Of a stretch of DNA of 64,000 bases, positions 26,873-35,342 are shown one piece after another. Source of the DNA: Cysteiniphilum marinum (GTDB lineage: Bacteria; Pseudomonadota; Gammaproteobacteria; Francisellales; Francisellaceae); the NCBI RefSeq assembly GCF_014857925.1, contig NZ_JACYVZ010000007.1:59912-123911 (forward strand), read 5' to 3'. A program made the translations under genes and the position numbers. A model generated the notes under the pieces. That model did not search any database. It had not been told where the DNA came from and saw only the letters and a program-made list of their open reading frames with translations. The stretch's first letter is position 1. Each line of letters begins with the position of its first letter.

Positions 26873-27847
26873 ATGACACGTTGTTTTAACGATTTATACA
26901 CTTTCAATGTCGTGGTACAGAAAACATCATTCTTAGAGGCTGCCAAGGCACTCTCAACAACACATACAACGATTTTGCGTCAGGTGACCAAGCTTGAAGA
27001 CAGTTTAAAAACCAAGCTTTTTCATCGCAGCAACAAAGGGCTTGAGTTAACTTATGCCGGACAAGAGCTTTATCAACGCACCAAGAAGCTCTATAGCGAC
27101 CTTTCGCATGTTGTCGATGACATTGCACTATCTAACACATTAAGTGATGGCAAAAGTCATACGATCAAAGCACTATTATCCGTTGGAATGAGCATGTTTT
27201 TTATCAACTACGTTTACCCTGAGCTATGTCAAAAGTTTCCAAACTATACACTTGAGATTGACACCTATACCTTACCAACACTGGATAGCAACGCACATAC
27301 CATTAAGATGATGTCTCATCAATACGATATTATCCTCATGGAGTCCTCGTATTATCATTTGATCCAAGAAGATGCATGGCAGCTTGTGCAATCATGTCAT
27401 GATCACTTGGCATTGTTTGCATCAGAAGAGTATATTGCCGAGCATGGCATGCCTCAGACATTAGAGGAGCTAGCTAATCACAACTGTCTATATCCCAACA
27501 TGTGGGATAAGAATATTTGGACATTTTATGATAAATACAAAAATGAATATAAAGTGTCGGTAAAGGGTAAGCTCACTGTTGATATCTTGTCATTAATCCC
27601 ACAAATGATTATTGCTGGCCATGGTATTGGCTTGTGTCCCAAGCGCTCCTTTAATATGCCACACTTACAAAATGCCAATATTGTACAAGTCCTACCACAA
27701 TATCATTCTGTGCAATATGAATATAATATTCTGCAAAATATCCAAAGCAGTCATAGTGCAATTGCTCGCGTCATTGCTTCAAAAATCAAAGAAGTTGCAA
27801 CACGTTTAACAATTGATTCAACACATCAAGTTTATAGTCAGCATTAA
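26873..27847 (+). CDS. LysR-family transcriptional regulator
   Basis: The 324-residue product has a winged HTH at about 5-65 (FLEAAKALSTTHTTILRQVT, then LFHRSNKGLELTYAGQELY) and a LysR-type effector domain. The ATG at 26873 is preceded by AAAAGGT. Longer in-frame starts lack a ribosome site. It lies just past the chitin locus in the same direction but behind a strong terminator, so it is transcribed separately. LysR proteins often control neighbouring genes, so it is a candidate regulator of the chitin genes. The four dyads upstream of those genes are possible targets, but this is inference. The effector ligand cannot be read from sequence. Confidence 0.88.
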   Translation: MTRCFNDLYTFNVVVQKTSFLEAAKALSTTHTTILRQVTKLEDSLKTKLFHRSNKGLELTYAGQELYQRTKKLYSDLSHVVDDIALSNTLSDGKSHTIKALLSVGMSMFFINYVYPELCQKFPNYTLEIDTYTLPTLDSNAHTIKMMSHQYDIILMESSYYHLIQEDAWQLVQSCHDHLALFASEEYIAEHGMPQTLEELANHNCLYPNMWDKNIWTFYDKYKNEYKVSVKGKLTVDILSLIPQMIIAGHGIGLCPKRSFNMPHLQNANIVQVLPQYHSVQYEYNILQNIQSSHSAIARVIASKIKEVATRLTIDSTHQVYSQH

Positions 27848-27869
27848 TTGGTTTTATCTAGATCTTCTG

Positions 27870-28160
27870 TTATTGGGATAAAGCAAGCAAAACATGTTTT
27901 GGATCTTTTGATATCGCTTTTAGCAAAGCTTTAGCAGGGCCTGTAGGTTCTCTGCGCCCTTGCTCCCAATTTCTTAGCGTTGGCAGCTTCACATTAATTA
28001 ATCTGGAGAATTTCGCCTGAGATAATCCCGTTTTATTGCGAATCTCTTTTACTTGCATTGCATTGATTGTGAATTCACGCGATGGGGCACGCTCTCCATC
28101 TATGATTTCATTCATTTGCTGCATACTTTCAACTAATCGATTAAAGAGTTTATTTTCCAT
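27870..28160 (-). CDS. NadS-like XRE antitoxin
   Basis: The 96-residue helix-turn-helix protein matches the NadS/HigA-type antitoxin pattern: ...FNRLVESMQQ, GERAPSREF, then the HTH (GLSQAKFSRLINVKLPTLRN) and the family ending WEQGRREPTGPAKALLKAI. The ATG at 28160 has AAAGGTGG just upstream and shares one base with the toxin stop codon (TGATG), so the two are translationally coupled. It should neutralise the toxin and repress their shared promoter. Confidence 0.9.
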   Translation of the reverse strand: MENKLFNRLVESMQQMNEIIDGERAPSREFTINAMQVKEIRNKTGLSQAKFSRLINVKLPTLRNWEQGRREPTGPAKALLKAISKDPKHVLLALSQ

Positions 28161-28480
28161 CACTGCCACCTTTCATTTAATTGCCTTAATATTTTCTTTT
28201 GCTCTGGTGTCAAATCATCTTGCTTACCTTTTTGGTAAATTAATAAAAGTCGGATCTGTGAGTCAGGCAAGACATAATAGTATATGACTCTAACACCACC
28301 TCTTTTACCTTTACCCCTTGCTGACCATCTAACTTTTCTTAATCCCCCAGTTTGCTGTATCAGATTACCAATTAAAGGATTCTCTGCCAAATAGACCTGA
28401 AACTCAGCATATTCATCATCGCTAAGTAATGACTTTACATCTTCAGTAAAAATATCTGTTTCAATAAAGATCAATTTCAC
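28160..28480 (-). CDS. RelE/HigB-type toxin
   Basis: The product of about 106 residues belongs to the RelE/HigB-like mRNA interferase family. It has FIETDIFTEDVKSLLSDDEY at the N-terminus, GGLRKVRWSARGKGKRGGVR in the middle and YYYVLPDSQIRLLLIYQKGK in the last strands. It lies upstream of its NadS-like antitoxin, the usual order for this subtype. Toxins of this type cleave mRNA on the ribosome. The start is uncertain: GTG at 28480 gives a family-like N-terminus, while GTG at 28498 would add six residues. Confidence 0.85.
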   Translation of the reverse strand: MKLIFIETDIFTEDVKSLLSDDEYAEFQVYLAENPLIGNLIQQTGGLRKVRWSARGKGKRGGVRVIYYYVLPDSQIRLLLIYQKGKQDDLTPEQKKILRQLNERWQ

Positions 28481-28496
28481 ACACCCAGTATGGCTC

Positions 28497-28533
28497 ACTT
28501 ACCGCTCAGTTTAGAGCACACTCAAAAGTAAGT
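28497..28533. promoter_or_regulatory. Possible operator of the toxin-antitoxin pair
   Basis: ACTTAC and GTAAGT form inverted half-sites at 28497-28502 and 28528-28533, with GCTC-N6-GAGC nested inside. They sit directly upstream of the toxin start, where autoregulation by the antitoxin would act. Confidence 0.3.
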
Positions 28534-28613
28534 CAATGGCGCACAATAATCCAACTCATAAGATCGTCTAGTATAACCCTACTTTCCTCGATAGAAATGG
28601 TAAAAATAAACTG

Positions 28614-29657
28614 CTAAAACTGAAATCCACAACGCCTTGCTGCAACGTATCGATATTTATGCTCATTTTCCGGATAGCATGTTGACTCCAAATAAGCACT
28701 AAAACTCAACTTAATCGCATGCTCCCAGTCTTTATCATGATCCAAAGCCAAAGCCCGTTTGAAAATTTCTGACCAATCAGGCACATCATTAAACTCCACA
28801 ACTTCCTGTGCTAAGAAGGAAATCGTCACTGGCAAGGTTACTGCTGCTGCAATAATACCGCGCGCAAAATTATGGAGCACAATAGGTTGTTTATCCTCTG
28901 TAATATAAGGTAAAACAACTCTCAAGGCTTGCGTTCCTGTCAAAGCATGCAATGCCGTGAAATTATTAGTACGCAAGTATAAATTCAAGGATAAGTCAGC
29001 TATTGCTGTAAGCGTCCAACGATCATTTGTTTTTGTTAATGTGTTAAATACACTATTAAACGCAGATAATCCATCAATATAACGCATACGATCTGCAATT
29101 AAGCCATTGATTTTATGCACTTTGATCACTTCTTCATTCTGTCTAAACTCCTCTAAGATTGCAAAAGCATCAAACGCTTGCTTCTCGGACGAAGTATTCT
29201 TGGTTATCAATTGTGGCGTGATCACTGAACAAGCATCTGCAAGATATGCCAAAGCTGCAGCAGTTTCACTTTGACTCTCAGCCTGAATAGCAAAAGCCAA
29301 TCTAATCAATGGGTGAAATGCTGCTGATATTAGATTTTGGCTGAGCCTTTGCACATATTTATTTAATGTTTTGTCAATGCCCTCATTTTTAATTTCACTC
29401 GCAAAAAAGGCTTCTAAATCAACAAAATATTTTTCCTTAAAACAATACGCTTGCCAGTTCTCTTGAGAGATCATCATGTTGCTAATAGGCTTTATTTCCA
29501 ACTTTGGCTTGTAATACTCGAAAAATTTCTGCATTTGACAATCATTCGCGCCCATTTGATTGAGCGCAATTAATGCCATTGGTAAATGCGTTGCCAACTT
29601 TCCGAGATAGTAATTATCATAAGGTTTTACTTTATCTAAATAGTCCTTTATCTGCAT
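28614..29657 (-). CDS. Questin-oxidase-like (DUF4243) protein
   Basis: The product of about 347 residues resembles the DUF4243/questin oxidase family. The supporting motifs are THLPMALIALNQMGA near the N-terminus, AAFHPLIRLAFAIQ near 120, TAAALAYLAD, and VVLPYITEDKQPIVLHNFAR with its His. Fungal members perform Baeyer-Villiger-type ring opening of anthraquinones, while the bacterial roles are unknown. It follows the HAD gene almost without a gap, so they are co-transcribed. The ATG at 29657 has AGTGG upstream, and a GTG nine bases earlier is possible. Confidence 0.75.
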   Translation of the reverse strand: MQIKDYLDKVKPYDNYYLGKLATHLPMALIALNQMGANDCQMQKFFEYYKPKLEIKPISNMMISQENWQAYCFKEKYFVDLEAFFASEIKNEGIDKTLNKYVQRLSQNLISAAFHPLIRLAFAIQAESQSETAAALAYLADACSVITPQLITKNTSSEKQAFDAFAILEEFRQNEEVIKVHKINGLIADRMRYIDGLSAFNSVFNTLTKTNDRWTLTAIADLSLNLYLRTNNFTALHALTGTQALRVVLPYITEDKQPIVLHNFARGIIAAAVTLPVTISFLAQEVVEFNDVPDWSEIFKRALALDHDKDWEHAIKLSFSAYLESTCYPENEHKYRYVAARRCGFQF

Positions 29658-29666
29658 ATCAACCAC

Positions 29667-30341
29667 TTAAACCCTCTGTTCTAAAAACTCTCCTTTTAGG
29701 AAAGACGGTACATCTTGCACAAAATAATCAATCTCAGGGTGCGCAATAAAACGCGCATGCGCCATGTCATCAGCATTAACAAGCACCGTTGCCATTCCCA
29801 TTTGTTTGGCTGGGATTAAGTTATGCGATGAATCCTCAAAAAATACTGCTTTTTTAGGGTCTATATTCAAACGCTCAAAGCAAAATTGATACGCTTTAGG
29901 ATCTGGCTTAGGCACAAGTCCCGTGCACTCTAATGTGACAACATCTTCAATCACTTGATTAAGGGACAGTTTCGACATCACCCGATCCGCATGATAAAGC
30001 GAACCATTCGTGAAAATAGATAAGTGTTTACCTTTTGCTTTCAAGTCATTCAACATGCCTAAAAGCTCATCATCCAAGCGCAAACGCTCCAATGGCACAT
30101 TATCAATCACTGCCAAGAACTCATAGGGATCAATTGCATGATGATGCATTAAACCGTGCATTGTGGTGCCAAAGCTGTGATAGTATTCTTCACGCAAAAA
30201 ATCGGCTTCTTTGCGCGTTACTTTTAATTTCTCAACAATAAAGTCCGACATATTGCGTAATTGCAAATCAAAAAATGCCGAACTTGCCGAATAAAGCGTG
30301 TTATCTAAGTCAAAAACAAAGTGTTTAAAATCTAAGTGCAT
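29667..30341 (-). CDS. HAD-family pyrimidine 5'-nucleotidase-like phosphatase
   Basis: The 224-residue protein has haloacid dehalogenase motif I (FDLDNTLY), a helical cap containing MHGLMHHHAIDPYEFLAV, motif II (SIFTNGS), and motifs III/IV (KPDPKAYQF, VFFEDSSHN). The pattern resembles the SDT1-like pyrimidine 5'-nucleotidases, which dephosphorylate UMP/CMP or related compounds. It is cytosolic and probably co-expressed with the questin-oxidase-like gene. The exact substrate is open. Confidence 0.85.
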   Translation of the reverse strand: MHLDFKHFVFDLDNTLYSASSAFFDLQLRNMSDFIVEKLKVTRKEADFLREEYYHSFGTTMHGLMHHHAIDPYEFLAVIDNVPLERLRLDDELLGMLNDLKAKGKHLSIFTNGSLYHADRVMSKLSLNQVIEDVVTLECTGLVPKPDPKAYQFCFERLNIDPKKAVFFEDSSHNLIPAKQMGMATVLVNADDMAHARFIAHPEIDYFVQDVPSFLKGEFLEQRV

Positions 30342-30374
30342 AAGATGTTGTAGCTATTTCCTATGGCATCAGCT

Positions 30375-30405
30375 TATACCAGTTGCCAAGCATTTTACAG
30401 TGTTT
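30375..30405. repeat. Partial end of the 166-bp element
   Basis: TATACCAGTTGCCAAGCATT, followed by TTACAGTGTTT, matches the left end of the full copies (for example TATACCCAGCATAAACCATT, then TTACAGTATTT at 52712). No right end is seen, so this is a solo or decayed terminus within the 160-base gap upstream of the HAD gene. Confidence 0.45.
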
Positions 30406-30501
30406 CTTTTTAAGAACTTATCAACCACTGATGATCAAGTCAAACGAGAGGAATCATTTACATTCAGACATTTTGACACGAAAAACTATCAGAACATTCC
30501 T

Positions 30502-31425
30502 TTAATCGTATCCATTGCGATCAACACTTAGCTTTTTCATTTCTAAACACATTAACTGCCCATATAAGCGCTCAAGTGTTGGCATTTCTAGATCCTTTAA
30601 GCGCGCCATTTCAAGCACATTCTCATAAATACTACCAAGCTCCATCGGTTTATTTTCATTGTAGTCATACCACATACTAAAATAAGCGCCACTGTACTTA
30701 GGCTTGGCCAAAGCAATAAGTAAATTATCAATCGCTTCAACATTAAGCTCAACGTTATAAGCATGTGCTACGCTAATAACCTCAAGCGCAATCTGACGAA
30801 TCATCTGCGCAATCTGTTGGTTATTTGCCAAGGTATTCATATCTGCCTGAAACACAACCGATGCACCATTGCATGGCGCACTCACAAGTAGCTTATGAAA
30901 GCGTAAGTCCAATACACTTTCTTTCTTATTCGCTTCAATAAAAGCCTTACTCAACAAGCGATCAACACTTACATTATCTCTTGGCTGCATATAAGCATAA
31001 TCAATATTACATAACTGATTATGCCACGTGATTTCATTACCTTTTTTACTCACTTTAATATGGCTTATTGCACCAATGATTGTATTACTATCATCTAAGT
31101 ATTGTCTAAGCTTATTCTCTTCATTAATTCCATTTTGCAGCAACACAATCCACTTATTGCGCACATTTTTTAGCGATTCAAATAACACACTATTTACAGT
31201 TGACTTGGTGCAAATAAAAATAAGATCACCATCAATACCTTCAACACAATCAACAAGATCCTTAAAACTTGCAGCAAGCGCCATACCTCCGGTGACCTTA
31301 AGATCAACCGCTTGTTGATTTTTTGGCTTTTGCTTTACAACCAACTGCACTGCAACACCTGCATTTTGTAAGCGCACAGCAATAAACCCACCAATGGCAC
31401 CAACACCAATAATACTTACCTTCAT
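30502..31425 (-). CDS. 2-dehydropantoate 2-reductase-like protein (PanE/ApbA family)
   Basis: The 307-residue NADPH-dependent reductase family member starts with a Rossmann GxGxxG motif (IGVGAIGGFIAVRL). The middle has FICTKSTVNS and VLLQNGINEE (the substrate-side Asn). The C-terminal helical domain contains KLLVSAPCNGASVVFQ, where PanE has a catalytic Lys. Classical PanE makes pantoate for CoA. No other pantothenate gene is nearby, and ApbA-family proteins with other ketoacid substrates are common, so the role is tentative. It is divergent from the gamma carbonic anhydrase gene. Confidence 0.8.
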   Translation of the reverse strand: MKVSIIGVGAIGGFIAVRLQNAGVAVQLVVKQKPKNQQAVDLKVTGGMALAASFKDLVDCVEGIDGDLIFICTKSTVNSVLFESLKNVRNKWIVLLQNGINEENKLRQYLDDSNTIIGAISHIKVSKKGNEITWHNQLCNIDYAYMQPRDNVSVDRLLSKAFIEANKKESVLDLRFHKLLVSAPCNGASVVFQADMNTLANNQQIAQMIRQIALEVISVAHAYNVELNVEAIDNLLIALAKPKYSGAYFSMWYDYNENKPMELGSIYENVLEMARLKDLEMPTLERLYGQLMCLEMKKLSVDRNGYD

Positions 31426-31506
31426 AACAATTCCTTTAATCCTTTTTATCCTACCTTAGCTTGTGATATATTGCCTTTTATTATGCGAAAACAAAAGACT
31501 ATTACC

Positions 31507-32046
31507 ATGCCCATTCGTTCATTTAATGGTAACACACCGAGTATTGCTACAGATGCGTTTATTGACCCAATGGCAACCGTCACCGGCGATGTCTCTATTG
31601 GCAAAATGAGTTCTGTGTGGCCTAATGTTAGCATTCGCGGTGACCTTCTAAACATCACCATCGGTTATAAAACCAACATCCAAGACAATTCGATTTTGCA
31701 TACCACACAATTTCTTGACAACCTCGGCACCGGTTACGATACACGCATAGGTGACGAGGTCACCATTGGGCACAGTGCGGTTATCCATGGCTGCCATATC
31801 GGCAATCGCGTGCTTATCGGCATGGGCGCAATTATTTTGGATGGCGCGATTATCGAAGATGATGTCATTGTTGGCGCGGGCTCTCTGGTGCCACCAAGAA
31901 AACGTCTTCAATCAGGTTTTTTATATATTGGCTCACCTGCGGCCCAGTCTCGCTCATTAAAAGATAGCGAGAAAGCTTATATTAAAGCCAATGCCCAAAA
32001 CTATGCTGAAGTCATGCAAATACATAAAAAAGAGCTTGGGGTCTAA
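31507..32046 (+). CDS. Gamma-carbonic anhydrase family hexapeptide protein (YrdA-like)
   Basis: The product of about 179 residues has a left-handed beta-helix built from hexapeptide repeats (VTGDVSIGKM, VSIRGDLLNITIG). The metal-site region IGHSAVIHGCHIGNRVLIGM carries the three His positions of gamma carbonic anhydrases. It ends in an alpha helix (SEKAYIKANAQNYAEVMQIH). Many YrdA-type proteins bind zinc but show little CO2 hydration activity. Starts at 31483 or 31471 would add 8 or 12 residues. The Met at 31507 gives the family-like N-terminus, though no clear ribosome site is visible. The stop is five bases before the lolB start. Confidence 0.88.
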   Translation: MPIRSFNGNTPSIATDAFIDPMATVTGDVSIGKMSSVWPNVSIRGDLLNITIGYKTNIQDNSILHTTQFLDNLGTGYDTRIGDEVTIGHSAVIHGCHIGNRVLIGMGAIILDGAIIEDDVIVGAGSLVPPRKRLQSGFLYIGSPAAQSRSLKDSEKAYIKANAQNYAEVMQIHKKELGV

Positions 32047-32051
32047 AGCCC

Positions 32052-32696
32052 ATGTTTAAAAAACATATTCCCTCTACCATCGCTTTATATTCTTTGATTA
32101 CCTTCGTTCTTTTATTAATAACAGGTTGCACCACAATAAGCACACCTAAAGCACCTCTTATGCCAACGACCTCACCACAAACACAGTGGCAAAGTTATCA
32201 GCAAAATCTACAGAAACTAACCCAATGGCAAGCGTCAGGGGTGATTGGCATTATCATCAATCACAAAGGCGAATCTGCTAATTTCATCTGGAAGCAAAAC
32301 AAACAAGATTTCTGGATTCAAATTTATGGACCATTAGGCATCGGTGCTACGACTTTCTCAGGTGACAATCATCAAGTAGAGCTTAAGCGTAGCAATGGTG
32401 AAGTGATTAAATCACAAAGTCTTGAATCCCTTATGCAATCACAACTTGGCTGGAGTTTACCGATTGAGGGCTTATATTATTGGGCGCGCGGTTTATATAT
32501 CCCACAAGTGCCTTATCGCAAAACGCTTAACAACTTTGGTCTAGTACAAAACCTAAAGCAGCAAGGTTGGCAGATCCAATATAAAGACTATATGCTGTAT
32601 GACACGCAATATCCACTTGCTGAGAAAATCATATTTCGTTATGGTGATGATTTAAAAATTACACTCGTGATTAAATCATGGCTTTTGAACCCGTAA
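32052..32696 (+). CDS. lolB: Outer-membrane lipoprotein insertase LolB
   Basis: The 214-residue lipoprotein has lipobox ITGC and a LolB domain (WQASGVIGIII, WIQIYGPLGIGATTF, LGWSLPIEGLYYWARG). LolB receives lipoproteins from the periplasmic carrier LolA and inserts them into the outer membrane. The lolB-ispE order with a 19-base overlap is the standard gammaproteobacterial arrangement. It would be needed to place the giant lipoproteins encoded earlier in this window. Confidence 0.95.
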   Translation: MFKKHIPSTIALYSLITFVLLLITGCTTISTPKAPLMPTTSPQTQWQSYQQNLQKLTQWQASGVIGIIINHKGESANFIWKQNKQDFWIQIYGPLGIGATTFSGDNHQVELKRSNGEVIKSQSLESLMQSQLGWSLPIEGLYYWARGLYIPQVPYRKTLNNFGLVQNLKQQGWQIQYKDYMLYDTQYPLAEKIIFRYGDDLKITLVIKSWLLNP

Positions 32697-33514
32697 CTTA
32701 TCCCTCTTATGCCAAGATCAATCTTTTTCTGCATATCACCAGCAAGCGCGATGATGGCTATCACAATCTGCAAACTTGGTTTCAGTTTATTGATCTTAAA
32801 GATTTTCTATATTTTTCATTTACAGAAGATTATCAAATCAATCTATCTAGCAACGTTAACATTAGCCAAAAGGAAGATAACCTAATCTACAAAGCAGCAC
32901 TTGCTTTAAAGCCTTTTGCTAAAGCGCATACTGGTATTGATATTCATATTGATAAGAATATTCCAATGGGGGCGGGTCTAGGTGGCGGCAGTAGCAATGC
33001 AGCAACCACGCTGATTGCTCTTAACACATTATGGCAGTGTCATCTTTCTAATGAGCAATTACACAATATTGGTCGAAATCTTGGTGCCGATGTACCGATA
33101 TTTTTACTGCAACAAGCAGCTTGGGCTGAAGGGATTGGTGAGATACTAACGCCTAAAGCTTATATCGAACAATATGCACTGATTATTAAACCCGACTTTC
33201 ATGCCAGCACTCAGGAATTATTTAACCATCCCTTATTAAATAAGAACAAATCGCTATTAAATCATCGAGAAATCACTAACCCACTAGCGCATGACAATGT
33301 CTTTCTTGAAGTCATTCAAAAGCTTTACCCAGATATATGGCAAAATTTACAAAAACTACCCAATGCACAAGCGCTAAGATTAACTGGATCAGGTGCGTGT
33401 TTTTACCTCCTTAGCACGGATTACAATCAGCTTTTACAAAATCAGAAAAAGTTAGAAAAAGATGTTGACAGTTGGATAGTGAAAACATTAAACTTTGCAC
33501 CTGTCGAGCGATGA
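32678..33514 (+). CDS. ispE: 4-diphosphocytidyl-2-C-methyl-D-erythritol kinase
   Basis: This 278-residue GHMP kinase phosphorylates CDP-ME in the MEP isoprenoid pathway. The N-terminal YPSYAKINLFLHI and HNLQTWFQFID and the ATP loop PMGAGLGGGSSNAATT (about 95-110) are diagnostic, and LTGSGACFYLL lies near the C-terminus. It overlaps the end of lolB. The next gene in most relatives, prs, is not present here. Confidence 0.96.
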   Translation: MAFEPVTYPSYAKINLFLHITSKRDDGYHNLQTWFQFIDLKDFLYFSFTEDYQINLSSNVNISQKEDNLIYKAALALKPFAKAHTGIDIHIDKNIPMGAGLGGGSSNAATTLIALNTLWQCHLSNEQLHNIGRNLGADVPIFLLQQAAWAEGIGEILTPKAYIEQYALIIKPDFHASTQELFNHPLLNKNKSLLNHREITNPLAHDNVFLEVIQKLYPDIWQNLQKLPNAQALRLTGSGACFYLLSTDYNQLLQNQKKLEKDVDSWIVKTLNFAPVER

Positions 33515-33549
33515 CAACCCCTTAACTAAGCGGTTTTCACGATCAATAT

Positions 33550-33624
33550 TGGGCTGTCGCCAAGCGGTAAGGCAACGGGTTTTGATCCCGTCATGCGCAG
33601 GTTCGAATCCTGCCAGCCCAGCCA
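33550..33624 (+). tRNA. tRNA-Gln (anticodon TTG)
   Basis: A full cloverleaf is visible: acceptor TGGGCTG/CAGCCCA, D-arm GCCAAGCGGTAAGGC, anticodon stem ACGGG/CCCGT with loop TTTTGAT, T-arm GCAGGTTCGAATCCTGC, and encoded 3' CCA. It follows ispE, as in many gammaproteobacteria. Confidence 0.97.
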
Positions 33625-33702
33625 TAAAATATCATATTTTTTCAAGATACAATAAGAAACTCCAAGCATTATCTATTTTGTTTTATTAAAGCATTATTAT
33701 CA

Positions 33703-35274
33703 TCATGCTTCTGATCTATTAAGCTCAAATCCGTTAATGCTACGCGTATCTTGGTCAAAGGAAATACCGATTTCATAGATAGGCAAATTGAGGCTTAAAA
33801 ATTTCTGCTTATAATCTCTGTCAATTATTTGCTGCAGCGCTGCTTTTGCGACATTGTTGCCATGACTTACTTTAAACTCAAATAAAATAACCTTATTGTC
33901 AGGCACAATAATTGACATGTCTATTTTCCCCATAGAAGTTGCATTCTCTGCCGCTGTTTGCATGCCTAACGCCGTGAAATAACTATAGATCACAGCACAA
34001 TAATGCCCCTCATAATTCTGAATTGGATTATTCCTATACCAATCATGCGGAATAGCAGAAAAAAGCGACTTAATACATGACTCAAAAAATACCCAATCAT
34101 CCTTTAGCAATGCCTGATAAAGATTATTCTTATTGCGATTATTATGGTAACTCTCAACACCAATTCTCGATATTTCTGCATTTAATGCAGCTTTGACCTC
34201 CATATTAGGATACGTTAATACAAAAGCTAACTGTGTGCCAATATATGCTTTTTCTTTAATGGTAAGATAGCCTGTTTGAAACAATACTGTTTCTAATGGC
34301 AAATCATTAATATCAATATTGTTCAACATATCCTTACTCACCAAACAATGCTCAAAGCTCGGTACATTATACTGCCCTTGCTTTAACAGTTTAATTAAGA
34401 AGCTTGGCGTACCTGTTCTAAACCAATAGTTATCAAACTCTTTATTGTGACGAAAGAACAATAAAATATCATAGGGATTATATACACTGTGATCCGGATT
34501 CCCCGAGAAGTTAAAACCATTATACCACTGCTTTAATTTAACCTTATCAACCCCTTGCAAATAGTCCTTAAAATAAACCTCAAGCTCAGCTTGCGTGTAA
34601 CCACAAATCTCTGCATATTGTGGCATAAAACCAATATCATCAAGGTTATTAAGCCCTGAAAACAAACTGACTTTTGAAAATTTTGTCACGCCTGTAACAA
34701 ACACAAACCGCAAATAGGCATCATTATCTTTGATGACACTATATAAACCTTTTAAAATCTCTCTATTAACTATCGCCTCGTCAGTTTGATTAATCACATC
34801 TAAAATTGGTTTATCATACTCATCAACCAGCACCACAACATGTTGATTATACTTTAACTTCAACGCTCGAATTAATGCATGAAACTGCACACCAAACTCA
34901 CGTTTTGGCAAGGTAATATCATGCGCTTTAGCATGTTCTTCAAGTGTGTTTTCAATAATATCAAGAAGTGCTTTTTGACTTTCAAAACCTTTTGACCCAC
35001 CAAAACTAAAGTGAATGACTGGAAATTGTGCTCCCCAATCCCAATGCTTTTCTGCATAGGTTCCTTTAAAGAGTTTTTGATTGCCTAAAAAAAGCTGTTT
35101 TAATGTATCAACGGTTAAGGTTTTACCAAAGCGTCTTGGTCGAGAAAGAAAATAATATTTGCCCTCATTCACAAGCTTCGTTAACAAATGTGTTTTGTCT
35201 ACATAAGCTGCATTGTGCTTTATGATTTCCTGTAAACTGGAGTAACCCAGTGGCAGATGCTGGAGATTATCCAT
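33703..35274 (-). CDS. AAA-ATPase-like / PD-(D/E)XK nuclease domain protein
   Basis: The product of about 523 residues has the two-part layout of a widespread family. An N-terminal ATPase-like domain carries LPLGYSSLQEII, YVDKT and the Walker-A-like SRPRRFGKTLTVDTL, with VVLVDEYDKPI as Walker B. A C-terminal PD-(D/E)XK nuclease fold has GKIDMSIIVPDNKVILFEFK. The function is unknown. Family members are often multicopy and unevenly distributed, which suggests mobility. It sits between tRNA-Gln and murB, where many relatives carry prs. The start at 35274 gives the family N-terminus, and ATG at 35289 is also possible. Confidence 0.85.
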   Translation of the reverse strand: MDNLQHLPLGYSSLQEIIKHNAAYVDKTHLLTKLVNEGKYYFLSRPRRFGKTLTVDTLKQLFLGNQKLFKGTYAEKHWDWGAQFPVIHFSFGGSKGFESQKALLDIIENTLEEHAKAHDITLPKREFGVQFHALIRALKLKYNQHVVVLVDEYDKPILDVINQTDEAIVNREILKGLYSVIKDNDAYLRFVFVTGVTKFSKVSLFSGLNNLDDIGFMPQYAEICGYTQAELEVYFKDYLQGVDKVKLKQWYNGFNFSGNPDHSVYNPYDILLFFRHNKEFDNYWFRTGTPSFLIKLLKQGQYNVPSFEHCLVSKDMLNNIDINDLPLETVLFQTGYLTIKEKAYIGTQLAFVLTYPNMEVKAALNAEISRIGVESYHNNRNKNNLYQALLKDDWVFFESCIKSLFSAIPHDWYRNNPIQNYEGHYCAVIYSYFTALGMQTAAENATSMGKIDMSIIVPDNKVILFEFKVSHGNNVAKAALQQIIDRDYKQKFLSLNLPIYEIGISFDQDTRSINGFELNRSEA

Positions 35275-35342
35275 AGCTAATTTTCTCATCAATGCAAATT
35301 TAACGTAAAGTATAACGAAATTATGGGTTATTACATAGCACG

